Origin: Haematomicrobium sanguinis DSM 21259
Lineage (GTDB): Bacteria > Actinomycetota > Actinomycetes > Actinomycetales > Micrococcaceae
Length of the DNA stretch: 64,000 bases
Assembly: GCF_000688395.1 (NCBI RefSeq)
Contig: NZ_JIAG01000003.1
Coordinates: 186,001-250,000, forward strand
Direction: 5' to 3'
The notes under the pieces were generated by a model. It saw only the letters and a program-made list of their open reading frames with translations, did no database searches and was not told where the DNA came from. This document shows positions 1-8,991 of this stretch, one piece after another (within the stretch, counting starts at the first letter, position 1; every line of letters starts with the position of its first letter). Both the position numbers and the translations under genes were made by a program.

Positions 1-744
1 CAACTCCAGGCGAAGCTCGTCACCGGCCTGCTTGATCGCGGAGGTAATGAGCAACTCGTTGTAGTAGGAGGCTGCTTCCTTGCCCCAGACAAAGAGCTTC
101 TTGCCTTTGCTGTCCGCTTGTGCGCCAAGCTCGATGACCTCGTCCCAGGTGGTCGGCGGTGTCCAGCCGTTCTCGTCAAAGAGCGACTTGGAGTACCAGA
201 GCCCGAACACCGCCATGACGTAGTTGATCTGCGCGTACTTGTCACCGAGTAGACCGGAGTCAATGGCCCCTGGGTACAGGGTGTCCTTGATGACGGTGCC
301 TTCCAGGTTCTTCGCGTTGAAGACCTCCATGACGTCACTGAGCTGATCCACAATGATGTTGTTGCCAATGGACTTAGCGCCGGAGTTGTCAAAGCAATCC
401 GGCGGGTTCTGCTGGCTGAAGCGCGGCTGTAGCTCGCCCGAGATGTCGTTTGACGGGCTCACCTTCGCCTTGGTGTTGAGGTTCTTGTTCATCAGGTTCG
501 CGGCAAACTCCGCGTATTCGGTGCCGTAACCGCCGTCAAACACCACAATGTCAACGGAGGAGCCTTCGGCCACGCCGAAGGGGTTCGCGTCAGAGACGGT
601 CCCGGTTTGCTGTGCGCCGCCACCGGTTCCGCCACCTCCGGCAGCACAGGAGGCGAGCGAGGCGCCCATGGGTGCCAGGACGGCGGCAGCAAGGGTTCCG
701 CGCAAGAACACGCGGCGATCGAGTGATTTTTTCTCCAGGTTCAT
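1..744 (-). CDS. ngcE: Carbohydrate ABC transporter substrate-binding lipoprotein, NgcE-like (partial, 5' part)
   Basis: Extracytoplasmic sugar-binding component of an ABC importer; the first 248 residues lie in the window and the rest runs off its left edge. The N-terminus has a twin-arginine motif (DRRVFLRG, residues 9-16), a hydrophobic stretch and a lipobox ending at Cys33 (LASC). It should therefore be exported, probably by Tat, and lipid-anchored. The mature start is Gly-rich, followed by NPFGV and FDGGYGTEYA, which resemble the N-acetylglucosamine/diacetylchitobiose-binding protein NgcE. The gene diverges from an RpiR regulator and a SIS-domain protein, as expected for amino-sugar uptake. 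Permease genes would lie further left. The ABC binding-protein class is secure; the NgcE substrate assignment is from recalled similarity. Confidence 0.72.
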   Translation of the reverse strand, partial: MNLEKKSLDRRVFLRGTLAAAVLAPMGASLASCAAGGGGTGGGAQQTGTVSDANPFGVAEGSSVDIVVFDGGYGTEYAEFAANLMNKNLNTKAKVSPSNDISGELQPRFSQQNPPDCFDNSGAKSIGNNIIVDQLSDVMEVFNAKNLEGTVIKDTLYPGAIDSGLLGDKYAQINYVMAVFGLWYSKSLFDENGWTPPTTWDEVIELGAQADSKGKKLFVWGKEAASYYNELLITSAIKQAGDELRLEL

Positions 745-1086
745 GATTGCCTTCCTTCAAGGTTCATCTGGATGAGTGGGGAAGGATCGGCACCCGGTGC
801 AAGAGCGCATGAGCGCGGTGCAAACCGCAGCACGGGTCAACCTTGACCCGATGACACTCATTTCGCCTCATATGAGAATCCTCGCCATATCCCCATGGTG
901 AAAATTTGTTTCTTACCAATGGCTGGTTTTAGCAAACTATTCTTAGAGTGTGATCTGTGTCAAGTGACCTGGCCGCTTGGTTACCCATTCGCAACCTTCC
1001 CGATGTGGCCAGACCTCAGACGTTGACAATGTGTGATCTAGGCAATATTTTTCAAGATAAGCCTCCCACTGAGAAAGTTGTTTTCA
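745..1086. promoter_or_regulatory. Divergent promoter/operator region between the sugar-binding gene and rpiR-type gene
   Basis: This 342-nt gap has no coding sequence. It holds an 18-bp palindrome with arms CGGGTCAA (833-840) and TTGACCCG (843-850) around a CC centre. It also holds a GAAA-N5-TTTC dyad (900-912), a spacing seen in operators of RpiR/MurR-type and other sugar regulators. A promoter for the rightward gene lies at 1023-1051. The two dyads sit nearer the sugar-binding gene, so repression of transport by the RpiR protein is the simplest reading. This is inference from position only. Confidence 0.4.
1023..1051 (+). promoter_or_regulatory. Candidate sigma-70 promoter of the RpiR-type regulator
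   Basis: A perfect -35 hexamer TTGACA (1023-1028) is followed after 17 nt by TATTTT (1046-1051). Transcription would start near 1058, about 30 nt before the ATG at 1087. GAGAAAG (1071-1077) serves as ribosome-binding site. Confidence 0.5.
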
Positions 1087-2067
1087 ATGTCGACCACGCC
1101 GGAACCGCAACCCGCGGCACCCAAGCCAGCTGGCGCCGTCGAACATCATATTCGAGCCGAACTTCCCAACCTCTCCGTTGCCCTCGCCAGCGTGGGCCGC
1201 TGGCTATTGGAGAACCTTGATGCGCCCTTGCGGATGAGCATCGTGGAACTTGCACACGCCGCACACACCAGCCCCTCCACCATCACCCGCTTTTGCCGTC
1301 AGATCGGCTTCGAGGGCTACGGCAAATTGAAGGTCGCGCTCGCGGCGGATCTCGGTCGGAGCTCCGCCACGGATTCCTGGGCAAGCGCTGTCGCCCAGGA
1401 AATCGACACCGAGCAACCGCTCGGCGAGATGTTCGCCGACCTCATGCGGCATCACCTGGAAACCCTGCAAAACACCGCGCGCCAAGTCGACCTCGAGGTG
1501 GTCGCTAGGGTCGCCGAGGCGTGCGCCAAAGCTCGGCACATCGACCTCTACGGCATTGGCGGCAGCGCCTTGATCGCCCGCGAATTGCAAGAGCGGCTGT
1601 ATCGCATCGGGTTGACCGCGTATGTGTGGGAGGAATCGCACATCGGGGTGACGAGCGCGGCGCTCCTGGACGAACATTGCGTCGCGATTGCGGTGTCCTC
1701 GAGCGGCCGCACCCGCGAAGTGGTGGACATGGTGAGCCGTGCGGCCGCGGCCGGGGCGCTCACCGTGGCGGTCACCCATCATCCAAACTCGATCGTGGCC
1801 GATGTGTGTGACTACACCATCAGCACCGTGGTGGCCGGGAACTTCATGGAGCCCTACGGGCTGAGCTTCCGCCACGCGCAGTACCTTTTGGCCGACATCC
1901 TCTACTTGGCCATTGCGCGCGAGAACATGAAACGCACCTCGCGGGCGCTCGAGGTCACGGCACAGGCCGTCGCGCATCTGCGATACCCGGAAAACAAGGG
2001 GAGCGACGCCGAAGTGGTGCGTCTGCGCAGCCCCCATCAGGCAGCAAAACCGAGGGAGAAACAATAA
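1087..2067 (+). CDS. RpiR/MurR-family transcriptional regulator (HTH_6 + SIS)
   Basis: A 326-residue regulator of sugar-phosphate metabolism. An N-terminal helix-turn-helix (about residues 50-85, including SPSTITRFCRQIGF) is followed by a C-terminal SIS domain (about 130-270, with GIGGSALIARELQ and AVSSSGRTREVV) that would bind a phosphosugar effector. I chose the ATG at 1087 because GAGAAAG lies 9 nt upstream; a TTG at 1078 would sit directly on that site. It diverges from the amino-sugar-binding lipoprotein gene and is followed 2 nt later by a second SIS-domain gene, so the two are probably co-transcribed. A GlcNAc-6-P- or MurNAc-6-P-responsive role is likely but not shown. Confidence 0.88.
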   Translation: MSTTPEPQPAAPKPAGAVEHHIRAELPNLSVALASVGRWLLENLDAPLRMSIVELAHAAHTSPSTITRFCRQIGFEGYGKLKVALAADLGRSSATDSWASAVAQEIDTEQPLGEMFADLMRHHLETLQNTARQVDLEVVARVAEACAKARHIDLYGIGGSALIARELQERLYRIGLTAYVWEESHIGVTSAALLDEHCVAIAVSSSGRTREVVDMVSRAAAAGALTVAVTHHPNSIVADVCDYTISTVVAGNFMEPYGLSFRHAQYLLADILYLAIARENMKRTSRALEVTAQAVAHLRYPENKGSDAEVVRLRSPHQAAKPREKQ

Positions 2068-2069
2068 TC

Positions 2070-2831
2070 GTGCTCACCGCAACGGAGTTTTATGACCAGG
2101 TCACCTCGCGCCTAGCGGCGTTGATGGAGCCGGGCCCGCAAGCCGAGATTGACCGCGCTGTCCAGCTTCTGGTGGAGGGGCTGGATGCCGGAGGCGTGCT
2201 GCATGCCTTTGGCACCGGCCACTCCGAGGCGTTCGCCATGGAGATTGCCGGGCGCGCGGGCGGCCTGATCCCCACCACGAAAACCTCCTTGCGGGACCTC
2301 GTCATCTTCCTCGGCTACGACGCCGACGGACTGACTGAATCAGACCTGGAACGCCGGCCCGGTATCGCTGCCGAGCTCTATGAACTCGCACGCCCGAACC
2401 CCGCGGACGTCTTCTTGATCGCCTCCAATTCCGGGGTGAACAACTCCATTATCGACATGGCGCTCGTGGCCAAGGAGCATGGACACAAGCTCATTGCCGT
2501 GACCTCCCTGGAGCACACTCAGGCGGTCACCCCGAAGCACGCCTCGGGAAAGCGGCTCGCAGACATTGCCGACGTTGTCATCGACAACCGGGCCCCCTAC
2601 GGGGACGCCACCCTCGATGCGGGCAACGGCGTGAAAGTCGGCGCCGTGTCCTCGATTACGGCGGCGTTTATCGCCCAATTGCTCACGCTCGGAGTGGTGC
2701 GCGCCTTTACCGAACGCGGAGACGTGGCACCGACCTACATTTCCGCCAACATTCCCGAGGGCGATGCGCACAACCGGGCACTGGAGGAAAAATACGCGGG
2801 CCGGCTTCGCCGCAGCAAAAACCCCGCCTAG
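2070..2831 (+). CDS. SIS-domain sugar-phosphate protein (UPF0309-like)
   Basis: A 253-residue cytoplasmic protein with one SIS fold. Visible signatures are GTGHSEAFAMEIAGRAGG (about 50-67), the phosphosugar-type loop ASNSGVNNS (about 117-125) and a C-terminal segment typical of UPF0309 proteins. These are presumed ketose/aldose-phosphate isomerases or binding proteins, and are often found in actinobacterial amino-sugar loci. The GTG start at 2070 is preceded by AGGGAG (2053-2058). It follows the RpiR gene by 2 nt and its stop codon overlaps the stop of the convergent response-regulator gene. The exact reaction is unknown; a MurQ-like etherase is less likely because the characteristic MurQ sequence is not recognisable. 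Confidence 0.75.
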   Translation: MLTATEFYDQVTSRLAALMEPGPQAEIDRAVQLLVEGLDAGGVLHAFGTGHSEAFAMEIAGRAGGLIPTTKTSLRDLVIFLGYDADGLTESDLERRPGIAAELYELARPNPADVFLIASNSGVNNSIIDMALVAKEHGHKLIAVTSLEHTQAVTPKHASGKRLADIADVVIDNRAPYGDATLDAGNGVKVGAVSSITAAFIAQLLTLGVVRAFTERGDVAPTYISANIPEGDAHNRALEEKYAGRLRRSKNPA

Positions 2832-3487
2832 GCACGCAAATACGCGAGCACCGCGCGCACGCGACGCGAACTCTGGGCTAGGTCAGAAGACAGTTCCAGC
2901 TTTGTGAAGATCTGATTGATGTTCTTGGCAACCGCCTTGGGCGTGACCACCATGGCCAGGGCAATCGCCTCGTTGGATTCGCCCTTGGCCATCAAGGTGA
3001 GCGTCTCTAACTCGCGTGGCGAAAGCCGTGCCAACTTGTTTTCGTGCCGCTGCGCCGCCAACATTTGATCCACCACCTCGGGATCCATGACGGTCGCACC
3101 CGAGGCAACGTGGCGCAAAGTGCCCACAAACCCGGCCGCGTCGAAAACCCGATCCTTGAGCAGGTAACCCAGCCCTCCGCCGTCGTTCTTCTCCATCAAT
3201 TCATCCACGTACAGCCGCTCCACGTACTGCGAGAGCAGCACGATCGGCTGCGCGGGGTCGGCGCGCCGGATGCGCAGGGCCGCTTGCAAACCCTCGTCGC
3301 GGTGCCCGGGCGGGAGCCGAATGTCCAGGAGCATGAGGTCGGGGCGGTGCTCGGCGTGCGCGTCGAGAATCCCCGGTCCGTCCTCAACCGCGGCGACCAC
3401 CTCTACGCCGTGCGCGCCGAGCAGCTGGGTTAGACCCTCGCGCAAGAGGAACTGATCCTCGGCAATCACGACTCGCATGACACTCAT
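2828..3487 (-). CDS. NarL/LuxR-type response regulator
   Basis: A 219-residue two-component response regulator. The receiver domain spans about residues 4-125 with acidic pocket E10-D11, phosphoacceptor Asp55 (LMLLDIRLPP) and the conserved Lys in YLLKDRV. A LuxR-type HTH follows (about 150-215, LSPRELETLTLMAKGESN). The start MSVMRVVIAED at 3487 is assigned from the domain boundary; much longer in-frame translations upstream are non-homologous. It diverges from the histidine kinase gene with about 90 nt between, so the two form a cognate pair. The HTH recognition helix region (PKAVAKNINQIFTKL) departs from the usual T-V-xxH pattern, but the fold is still clear. Regulated genes are not evident. 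Confidence 0.9.
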   Translation of the reverse strand: MSVMRVVIAEDQFLLREGLTQLLGAHGVEVVAAVEDGPGILDAHAEHRPDLMLLDIRLPPGHRDEGLQAALRIRRADPAQPIVLLSQYVERLYVDELMEKNDGGGLGYLLKDRVFDAAGFVGTLRHVASGATVMDPEVVDQMLAAQRHENKLARLSPRELETLTLMAKGESNEAIALAMVVTPKAVAKNINQIFTKLELSSDLAQSSRRVRAVLAYLRA

Positions 3488-3577
3488 TCTAGGCAAGTGT
3501 GGTGCCTGCACCACTGCGGCAGGAGGTGCCCGCTTGGCAGAGTAGTGGAAGAATAGCCGTACCGAAGGGGTGTCAAG

Positions 3578-4819
3578 ATGCTGGCTCGCTGTGTCCGTTG
3601 GTGGGTGAGAGAGAATCCACCGGTTGCTGTGTTGCGCCTGGTGCGCAGTTTCTTCATGGCGGTGGGGAACGCGATTTTGATTCCGTTTTCCATCTGGATT
3701 TTTGTCTGGCTGATTGCGCCGCCGCTGACCTTGGTCTCGCTCGCGTTGATGGGCCCGTGGCTCACGCTGCTGCGCGCGAATGCGAACCTGCAGCGCGAGG
3801 TGACCTCCCGTGATACTGGGAACGCCGTGGAGGCGTTTTACAAACCTGTCTCGCCCACGCAGCATCCGCTTGCCGCGATCACCCGGCTGAAGGACTCGGT
3901 GGTTTTCCGGGACATGTCCTGGGTGTGGATCAACGGGCTCGCGGGGCTCGTGATGCTCGCGATTCCCATGAACATTCTCGGTTGGAGCGCGGTCGGGGTC
4001 ATTGGCGGACTGTTTTTCGGTGGCGGGCTTGCGGCGTTTTTCTGGGGTGTGCTCGGCCTGGGGCTGGGCGTCTGGGCGACTCCGTTTTTCCTGCGCGTCC
4101 ACAATGAGATGGCGCGTAGTGCGCTGACCGGTGGTCAGGCCGCCCGATTGCGCCGCCGGTTGCAGGACATGAAAGCGTCCCGCGACGATGCGAGCAGCCT
4201 GCAAGCCGCCGAAATTCAGCGTATTGAACGGGACTTGCATGACGGCGCCCAGGCCCGGCTCGTCGCGACCGGCATGACGCTTTCCACCGCCGAAGCACTC
4301 TTGAAAACTGACCCGGATGCCGCCGCCAAGATCATTGCCGAGGCGAAGCTTTCCACCCAGCAGGCGCTCGCCGACATGCGCAACGTGGTTCGCGGAATCT
4401 ACCCGCCGGTGCTGGCAGACCGCGGTCTGGTCGAAGCATTGCGCTCGATGGCCGCATCAACCCCGATCACCACCACGGTCCGTTCCAACTTTGAAGCGCC
4501 GTTGGCCGCGCCCTTGGAGTCCGCCCTGTACTTCGCGACGCAAGAGGCCGTCACGAATGCCGTCAAGCACTCGGGCGCCAACCGGATCACCGTCACGCTC
4601 AACGCCGACGAGGGCGACGGCTCCCTCATGATCACCGTATTCGACAACGGTCACGGGGGAGCGGATGAGTCCCGCGGTTCCGGACTTCAAGGCGTACGAC
4701 GGCGGATGCGAACCTTTGACGGTCGGCTCGCCGTGGATTCACCCGAGTTTGGGCCCACCGTGGTCGCCATCACCGCGCCGCTGGCTTACGATCGCGAGGC
4801 GCGACCCGCACGTTTTTAG
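3578..4819 (+). CDS. Sensor histidine kinase (HisKA_3/HATPase_c, NarX/LiaS type)
   Basis: A 413-residue membrane histidine kinase. Two hydrophobic hairpins lie at about residues 25-65 and 110-165 (a sensor domain with little extracytoplasmic loop). They are followed by a coiled segment and the HisKA_3 motif RDLHDGAQARL with phospho-accepting His221. The ATPase domain shows the N box (TQEAVTNAVKHS) and glycine boxes (DNGHGG, GSGLQGVRRR). The ATG at 3578 has GAAGGGG upstream. It is divergent to the NarL-type regulator. The intramembrane-sensing layout resembles cell-envelope-stress kinases, but the signal is unknown. The gene ends at a long palindrome shared with the convergent hutH. Confidence 0.9.
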   Translation: MLARCVRWWVRENPPVAVLRLVRSFFMAVGNAILIPFSIWIFVWLIAPPLTLVSLALMGPWLTLLRANANLQREVTSRDTGNAVEAFYKPVSPTQHPLAAITRLKDSVVFRDMSWVWINGLAGLVMLAIPMNILGWSAVGVIGGLFFGGGLAAFFWGVLGLGLGVWATPFFLRVHNEMARSALTGGQAARLRRRLQDMKASRDDASSLQAAEIQRIERDLHDGAQARLVATGMTLSTAEALLKTDPDAAAKIIAEAKLSTQQALADMRNVVRGIYPPVLADRGLVEALRSMAASTPITTTVRSNFEAPLAAPLESALYFATQEAVTNAVKHSGANRITVTLNADEGDGSLMITVFDNGHGGADESRGSGLQGVRRRMRTFDGRLAVDSPEFGPTVVAITAPLAYDREARPARF

Positions 4820-4874
4820 GGTTGTTTTGACAATGTAGGGCCGTATACGCCCCTACATTGTCAAAACAACCCTA
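4817..4874. terminator. 58-nt near-perfect palindrome between convergent genes (bidirectional terminator candidate)
   Basis: Perfect 24-nt arms (4817-4840 and 4851-4874; left arm begins TAGGGTTGTTTTGACAATGT) flank a 10-nt centre. Inside the centre CGTATACG (4842-4849) is itself palindromic, so the whole element is broken only by one C/C mismatch. It begins at the stop codon of the histidine kinase gene and lies 20 nt from the end of hutH. No U tract follows on either side. A bidirectional hairpin terminator is the plain reading; a protein-binding or repeat element is possible. Confidence 0.7.
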
Positions 4875-4894
4875 CGAGGACGCGAGTGAGAGCT

Positions 4895-6415
4895 CTAACC
4901 GAGGGTGAACGCGCGCTCGCGCACCAGTTCAACCGCTTGCTCGATTTCGGGCGCCAAGTAGCGGTCGGTGCCCGGCCCCTCGACGCGCTCGCGCAACGTG
5001 TGGCGAGCCGCGGAGATGGTGGGCGAACTCTGTGAGGCGTTCACACCGCCGTCGCGCATGTCCAGGCCGCGCGCGGCGGTCAAGATTTCAATGGCGAGTA
5101 CGCGCATGAGCCCGTCGATGGCCCGGCGCAGTTTGAGCCCGGCAGACCACCCCATCGAGACGTGATCCTCTTGCATGGCCGAGGACGGGATGGAGTCCAC
5201 CGAGGCGGGGTTGGCCAGGCGCTTGAGCTCGGAGACGATGCCGGCCTGGGTGTACTGGGCGATCATGTGGCCGGAGTCGACGCCCGGATCGTCGGCGAGG
5301 AACGGCGGCAGCCCGTGGTTGCGCGCCTTGTCCAGGAATCGGTCGGTGCGCCGCTCGCTCATGGAAGCGACATCGGCCACCGCGATGGCAAGGAAGTCCA
5401 GCACGTAGCCGACCGGCGCGCCGTGGAAGTTGCCGTTGGACTCCACGCGGCCGTCCACGGTGACGACGGGGTTGTCGATGGCAGAGGCCATTTCAATGGC
5501 GGCCACGCTCGCGGCGTGATCGACTGTGGCGCGCGCCGCACCGTGCACCTGGGGAGCACAGCGCAATGAATAGGCGTCCTGCACTCGGGTGAATTCTCCG
5601 CTCTTGCGCTGGGTAATTAGTCCGGAACCGGACAGCGCGTTGCGCATATTCGCGGCGGAGGCGATCTGACCCGGGTGCGGGCGCAAGGCGTGCAGGTCCT
5701 CGGCAAAGACGGCGTCGGTCCCTTGCAAGCCCTCAACGCTCATCGCGGCCGCGAGATCGGCAACATCCAAGAGATAGCCCAGGTCATCGATGGCCATCAC
5801 GAGCATGCCGAGCATTCCGTCGGTGCCATTGACGAGCGCGAGGCCCTCCTTCTCGCGCAGTTCGATCGGGGCAATCCCGGCGGCGGCCAGCGCGTCGGCC
5901 GCGGGCATTTCGGTGCCGTTCGCGTCCCGGACCGTGCCCTCGCCCATGAGCGCGAGCGCGCAGTGGGAGAGCGGGGCGAGGTCGCCGGAGCACCCGAGCG
6001 ACCCGTATTCGCCAATGATCGGGGTGATCCCGACGTTGAGCATCGCGGCATAGGCCTCAACGACCTCACGGCGCACACCCGTGCGGCCGGTCGCGAGCGT
6101 GGACAGCCGGTTCAGCATGAGCCCGCGCACCACCTCGCGCGGCACTTCCTGCCCGGAACTGGCCGCATGGGAGCGGATGAGCGAGCGCTGCAACTGGGCG
6201 CGCATGTCCACCGGAATTTGTTTGCTGGCCAGCGCGCCGAACCCGGTCGAGACTCCGTAGTGCGGGAGCGTGTCATCGGCGAGGGCGTCAATCACCTCGC
6301 GCGAGCGTTCCACCGCGGCGAGTGACTCGTCGCTGAGCGCGATGGGCTCGTTGCCGCGCACCACGGCGATAAATTCTTCCGGAGCGAGGGCTCCCGTGCC
6401 GAGTTCAACGGCCAT
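4895..6415 (-). CDS. hutH: Histidine ammonia-lyase
   Basis: Converts L-histidine to trans-urocanate and ammonia, the first step of histidine catabolism. The 506-residue length is normal for HutH. The MIO prosthetic group is made autocatalytically from a tripeptide inside GSLGCSGDLAPLSH; here this is Cys142-Ser143-Gly144 rather than the Ala-Ser-Gly of many proteobacterial enzymes, a variant I recall in actinomycete HutH. Other family segments visible are STGFGAL, the catalytic-region QDAYSLRC and AIDNPVV. The gene diverges from iclR-hutU-hutI, and the 209-nt gap contains two dyads. Hut formiminoglutamate-processing genes (hutG/hutF) are not in the window. Confidence 0.96.
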   Translation of the reverse strand: MAVELGTGALAPEEFIAVVRGNEPIALSDESLAAVERSREVIDALADDTLPHYGVSTGFGALASKQIPVDMRAQLQRSLIRSHAASSGQEVPREVVRGLMLNRLSTLATGRTGVRREVVEAYAAMLNVGITPIIGEYGSLGCSGDLAPLSHCALALMGEGTVRDANGTEMPAADALAAAGIAPIELREKEGLALVNGTDGMLGMLVMAIDDLGYLLDVADLAAAMSVEGLQGTDAVFAEDLHALRPHPGQIASAANMRNALSGSGLITQRKSGEFTRVQDAYSLRCAPQVHGAARATVDHAASVAAIEMASAIDNPVVTVDGRVESNGNFHGAPVGYVLDFLAIAVADVASMSERRTDRFLDKARNHGLPPFLADDPGVDSGHMIAQYTQAGIVSELKRLANPASVDSIPSSAMQEDHVSMGWSAGLKLRRAIDGLMRVLAIEILTAARGLDMRDGGVNASQSSPTISAARHTLRERVEGPGTDRYLAPEIEQAVELVRERAFTLG

Positions 6416-6440
6416 TCTGCATCAGATCCTTGCCAAAGAG

Positions 6441-6468
6441 TGAAATAAACGTTTTACTTAGTGAAACG
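6441..6468. promoter_or_regulatory. Candidate hut operator 1
   Basis: Three GTGAAA/GTTTTAC-type half-sites cluster here. CGTTT (6450-6454) and AAACG (6464-6468) form perfect arms around a 9-nt spacer, with another GTGAAA-like half-site just to the left. It lies about 35 nt upstream of hutH and would suit binding by the adjacent IclR protein. Confidence 0.4.
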
Positions 6469-6532
6469 CATTGTGGGCCGGTTGGCAAGAGCGCGGGGCA
6501 GGATATGGCTCTGGCGCGCCGATCGCACGCAA

Positions 6533-6598
6533 AAAGTTGGCGCAGATCACCGAAGTTGTACGGGATCTCGCCCACTTTTGTTAATCTGCGTCAACTTT
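6533..6598. promoter_or_regulatory. Candidate hut operator 2 (inverted repeat)
   Basis: AAAGTTGGCGCAGAT (6533-6547) and ATCTGCGTCAACTTT (6584-6598) are inverted 15-mers with one mismatch, separated by 36 nt, just ahead of the iclR gene. Together with the dyad near 6450 they suggest autoregulation and joint control of hutH and hutUI. No experimental support is visible. Confidence 0.4.
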
Positions 6599-6624
6599 GC
6601 TAGGGAAGATGGAAGGGAGGGGCC

Positions 6625-7296
6625 GTGAACGAGGCAACGTCCGGCACGCGCACCGCCGAGCGCGTCCTCGCGCTGCTTGCCGCCGTGTGCATGCACGGCA
6701 GCATTTCGCTCGCCGACGCTGCGCGCGAAACGGACCTTTCCGCCTCCACGGCCTTGCGCCTCTTGCGCACCTTGGAGTCCCAAGGCTTTATCGTGAAGCA
6801 CGACGACGCCTACCGCCCTGGCATTCGCATCTTGCAGTTGGGCGCGGCTGCTTTGGGCCACGAGCAACTCATCAATATCGCCCAGCCCGCCTTGGAAGCG
6901 ATGGTCGCCGAGACCGGGGAAACCGCATATTTGAGCGTCAAAGCCAACTCGGACGAAGCCGTGTACCTGGCCATGCAAGAAGGCACACACTCGGTGCGAC
7001 ACACCGGCTGGGTCGGCAAGACCGTCCCGCTCAAGGGCACGGCCGTCGGCGGGGCATTGCGCTGGCAACCCCGCGGACAGGCGAGCGGCGGGGACCTGCC
7101 GGGACACGTCGTCGTACTGGATGGTTATGAGCCGGACACCACCTCCATTGCCGCCCCCATTGTGGCCGGGAACGCCGTGGTCGCGGCGCTCAGTATCGTG
7201 GGGCCGACGTATCGGATGAGCGCCATGCGTGCGGAGGAGATTGGACAGACTTTGGCCGAACAGGCAAGCCAACTACTAGCGGAGGAACTCACATGA
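6625..7296 (+). CDS. IclR-family regulator of histidine utilisation
   Basis: A 223-residue regulator. The N-terminal winged HTH (about residues 8-65, with [20 protein letters not shown]) is followed by an IclR effector-binding domain (about 80-220). It is somewhat shorter than the usual 250 residues, with the loss in the effector domain. GTG start at 6625 with AGGGAGG (6614-6620) upstream. Its stop overlaps the hutU start by 4 nt (ATGA), so it is translated from the same mRNA as hutU. Position between hutH and hutU argues for a urocanate- or histidine-responsive hut regulator; the ligand is inferred. Confidence 0.86.
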   Translation: MNEATSGTRTAERVLALLAAVCMHGSISLADAARETDLSASTALRLLRTLESQGFIVKHDDAYRPGIRILQLGAAALGHEQLINIAQPALEAMVAETGETAYLSVKANSDEAVYLAMQEGTHSVRHTGWVGKTVPLKGTAVGGALRWQPRGQASGGDLPGHVVVLDGYEPDTTSIAAPIVAGNAVVAALSIVGPTYRMSAMRAEEIGQTLAEQASQLLAEELT

Positions 7297-8990
7297 CACC
7301 GACGACTCACGACCCGTCCCGCTACTCGGACGGTAATACGATCAGGGCACCGCGCGGTACGGATATCTCGGCCAAGAGCTGGCAGACCGAAGCGCCGTTG
7401 CGCATGCTCATGAACAATCTGGACCCGGAAGTGGCCGAGCGTCCCGAGGACCTGGTGGTGTACGGCGGGACCGGGCGCGCCGCGCGCTCCTGGGAAGCCT
7501 ATGATGCGATTGTCGCCTCGCTCAAAGACCTGGAAAAGGATGAGACGCTTCTTGTCCAGTCCGGTAAGCCGGTCGGGATCATGCGCACGCACGAGTGGGC
7601 GCCGCGGGTGCTCTTGGCGAACTCGAACCTGGTGGGGGACTGGGCAACGTGGCCCGAGTTCCGCAAGCTCGAGGCCGAGGGGCTCATGATGTACGGGCAG
7701 ATGACCGCCGGCTCCTGGATCTACATCGGCACGCAGGGCATTTTGCAGGGGACCTATGAGACGTTTGCCGCTGTCGCGAACAAGCGGTTCAACGGCACGC
7801 TCGCCGGGACAATTACGCTCACCGGCGGGTGCGGCGGCATGGGTGGAGCGCAGCCGCTGGCGGTGACGCTCAACGGCGGCGTCGTCATCATCGTCGATGT
7901 GGACCGCTCCCGCTTGGAGCGCCGCCAGTCCAAGCGCTACTTGGACGTGGTCGCTACCGATCTGGATGACGCGGTGGCCCAAGCCAACGCCGCCAAGGCC
8001 GAGGGCCGTGCGCTATCCATCGGCGTCGAGGGCAATGCGGCGGACGTGTTTGCCGAACTGCTCCAGCGGCATCGATCCGGCGAGATTGCGATCGACATTG
8101 TGACCGATCAGACCAGCGCGCATGATCCGCTGAGCTACCTGCCAAGCGAATACACCGTCGATCAGTGGGAGGCCGAAGCGCAGGCGGACCCCGAAGGTTT
8201 CACCAAGAAGGCGCAGAACTCGATGGCGCGCCAGGTGGAGGCGATGGTCGGGTTCCAGGATGCGGGGGCCGAGGTTTTCGACTACGGCAACTCGATTCGC
8301 GACGAGGCGCGCAAGGGCGGCTTTGGCGCCGCGTTTGCGTTCCCCGGTTTTGTGCCGGCCTATATCCGCCCGCTGTTTTGCGAAGGGCTTGGGCCGTTCC
8401 GTTGGGTCGCGCTCTCGGGGGATCCGAAAGACATCGAGGTCACCGATGCGGCCCTCAAAGAGCTCTTCGCCGACAATGACCATTTGGTGCGCTGGCTGGA
8501 CGCCGCCGGGGAGTACGTGGAATTTGAGGGTCTCCCGGCGCGCATTTGCTGGCTGGGATACGGCGATCGCGCCAAGGCGGGGAAGCTCTTCAACGATTTG
8601 GTGCGGGACGGGAAGGTGTCGGCGCCGATCGTGATTGGCCGCGACCACTTGGATTCCGGCTCGGTCGCCTCGCCCTACCGCGAGACCGAAGCGATGGCGG
8701 ACGGTTCGGACGCGATTGCCGACTGGCCGCTCTTGAACGCGCTTATCAACACCTCCTCCGGGGCGACTTGGGTGTCCATCCATCATGGCGGGGGCGTCGG
8801 CATTGGCCGCTCCATCCACGCGGGCCAAGTGTCCGTTGCCGACGGCACCGATCTGGCCGCCGAAAAGCTGGAGCGGCTCTTGACCAATGACCCGGGCATG
8901 GGCGTCATCCGGCACGTGGACGCGGGCTACGAGCGCGCCCGCGAAGTCGCATCCGAGCGGGGCGTGCGCGTCCCGATGCCGGAGGGCTGA
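7293..8990 (+). CDS. hutU: Urocanate hydratase
   Basis: Converts urocanate to 4-imidazolone-5-propionate using tightly bound NAD+. The 565 residues match the family length (about 555). Visible family segments are [12 protein letters not shown] near the N-terminus, [18 protein letters not shown] in the NAD+-binding region, and the [15 protein letters not shown] segment holding the conserved active-site-region Cys. It overlaps iclR by 4 nt and precedes hutI by 1 nt, so iclR-hutU-hutI is one operon. Confidence 0.97.
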   Translation: MTPTTHDPSRYSDGNTIRAPRGTDISAKSWQTEAPLRMLMNNLDPEVAERPEDLVVYGGTGRAARSWEAYDAIVASLKDLEKDETLLVQSGKPVGIMRTHEWAPRVLLANSNLVGDWATWPEFRKLEAEGLMMYGQMTAGSWIYIGTQGILQGTYETFAAVANKRFNGTLAGTITLTGGCGGMGGAQPLAVTLNGGVVIIVDVDRSRLERRQSKRYLDVVATDLDDAVAQANAAKAEGRALSIGVEGNAADVFAELLQRHRSGEIAIDIVTDQTSAHDPLSYLPSEYTVDQWEAEAQADPEGFTKKAQNSMARQVEAMVGFQDAGAEVFDYGNSIRDEARKGGFGAAFAFPGFVPAYIRPLFCEGLGPFRWVALSGDPKDIEVTDAALKELFADNDHLVRWLDAAGEYVEFEGLPARICWLGYGDRAKAGKLFNDLVRDGKVSAPIVIGRDHLDSGSVASPYRETEAMADGSDAIADWPLLNALINTSSGATWVSIHHGGGVGIGRSIHAGQVSVADGTDLAAEKLERLLTNDPGMGVIRHVDAGYERAREVASERGVRVPMPEG

Positions 8991-8991
8991 C

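Noticed and set aside
3488-4240. N-terminal extension of the response regulator to 470 residues
   Set aside because: The extra part is antisense to the histidine kinase and not homologous; the receiver domain starts at MSVMRVVIAED.
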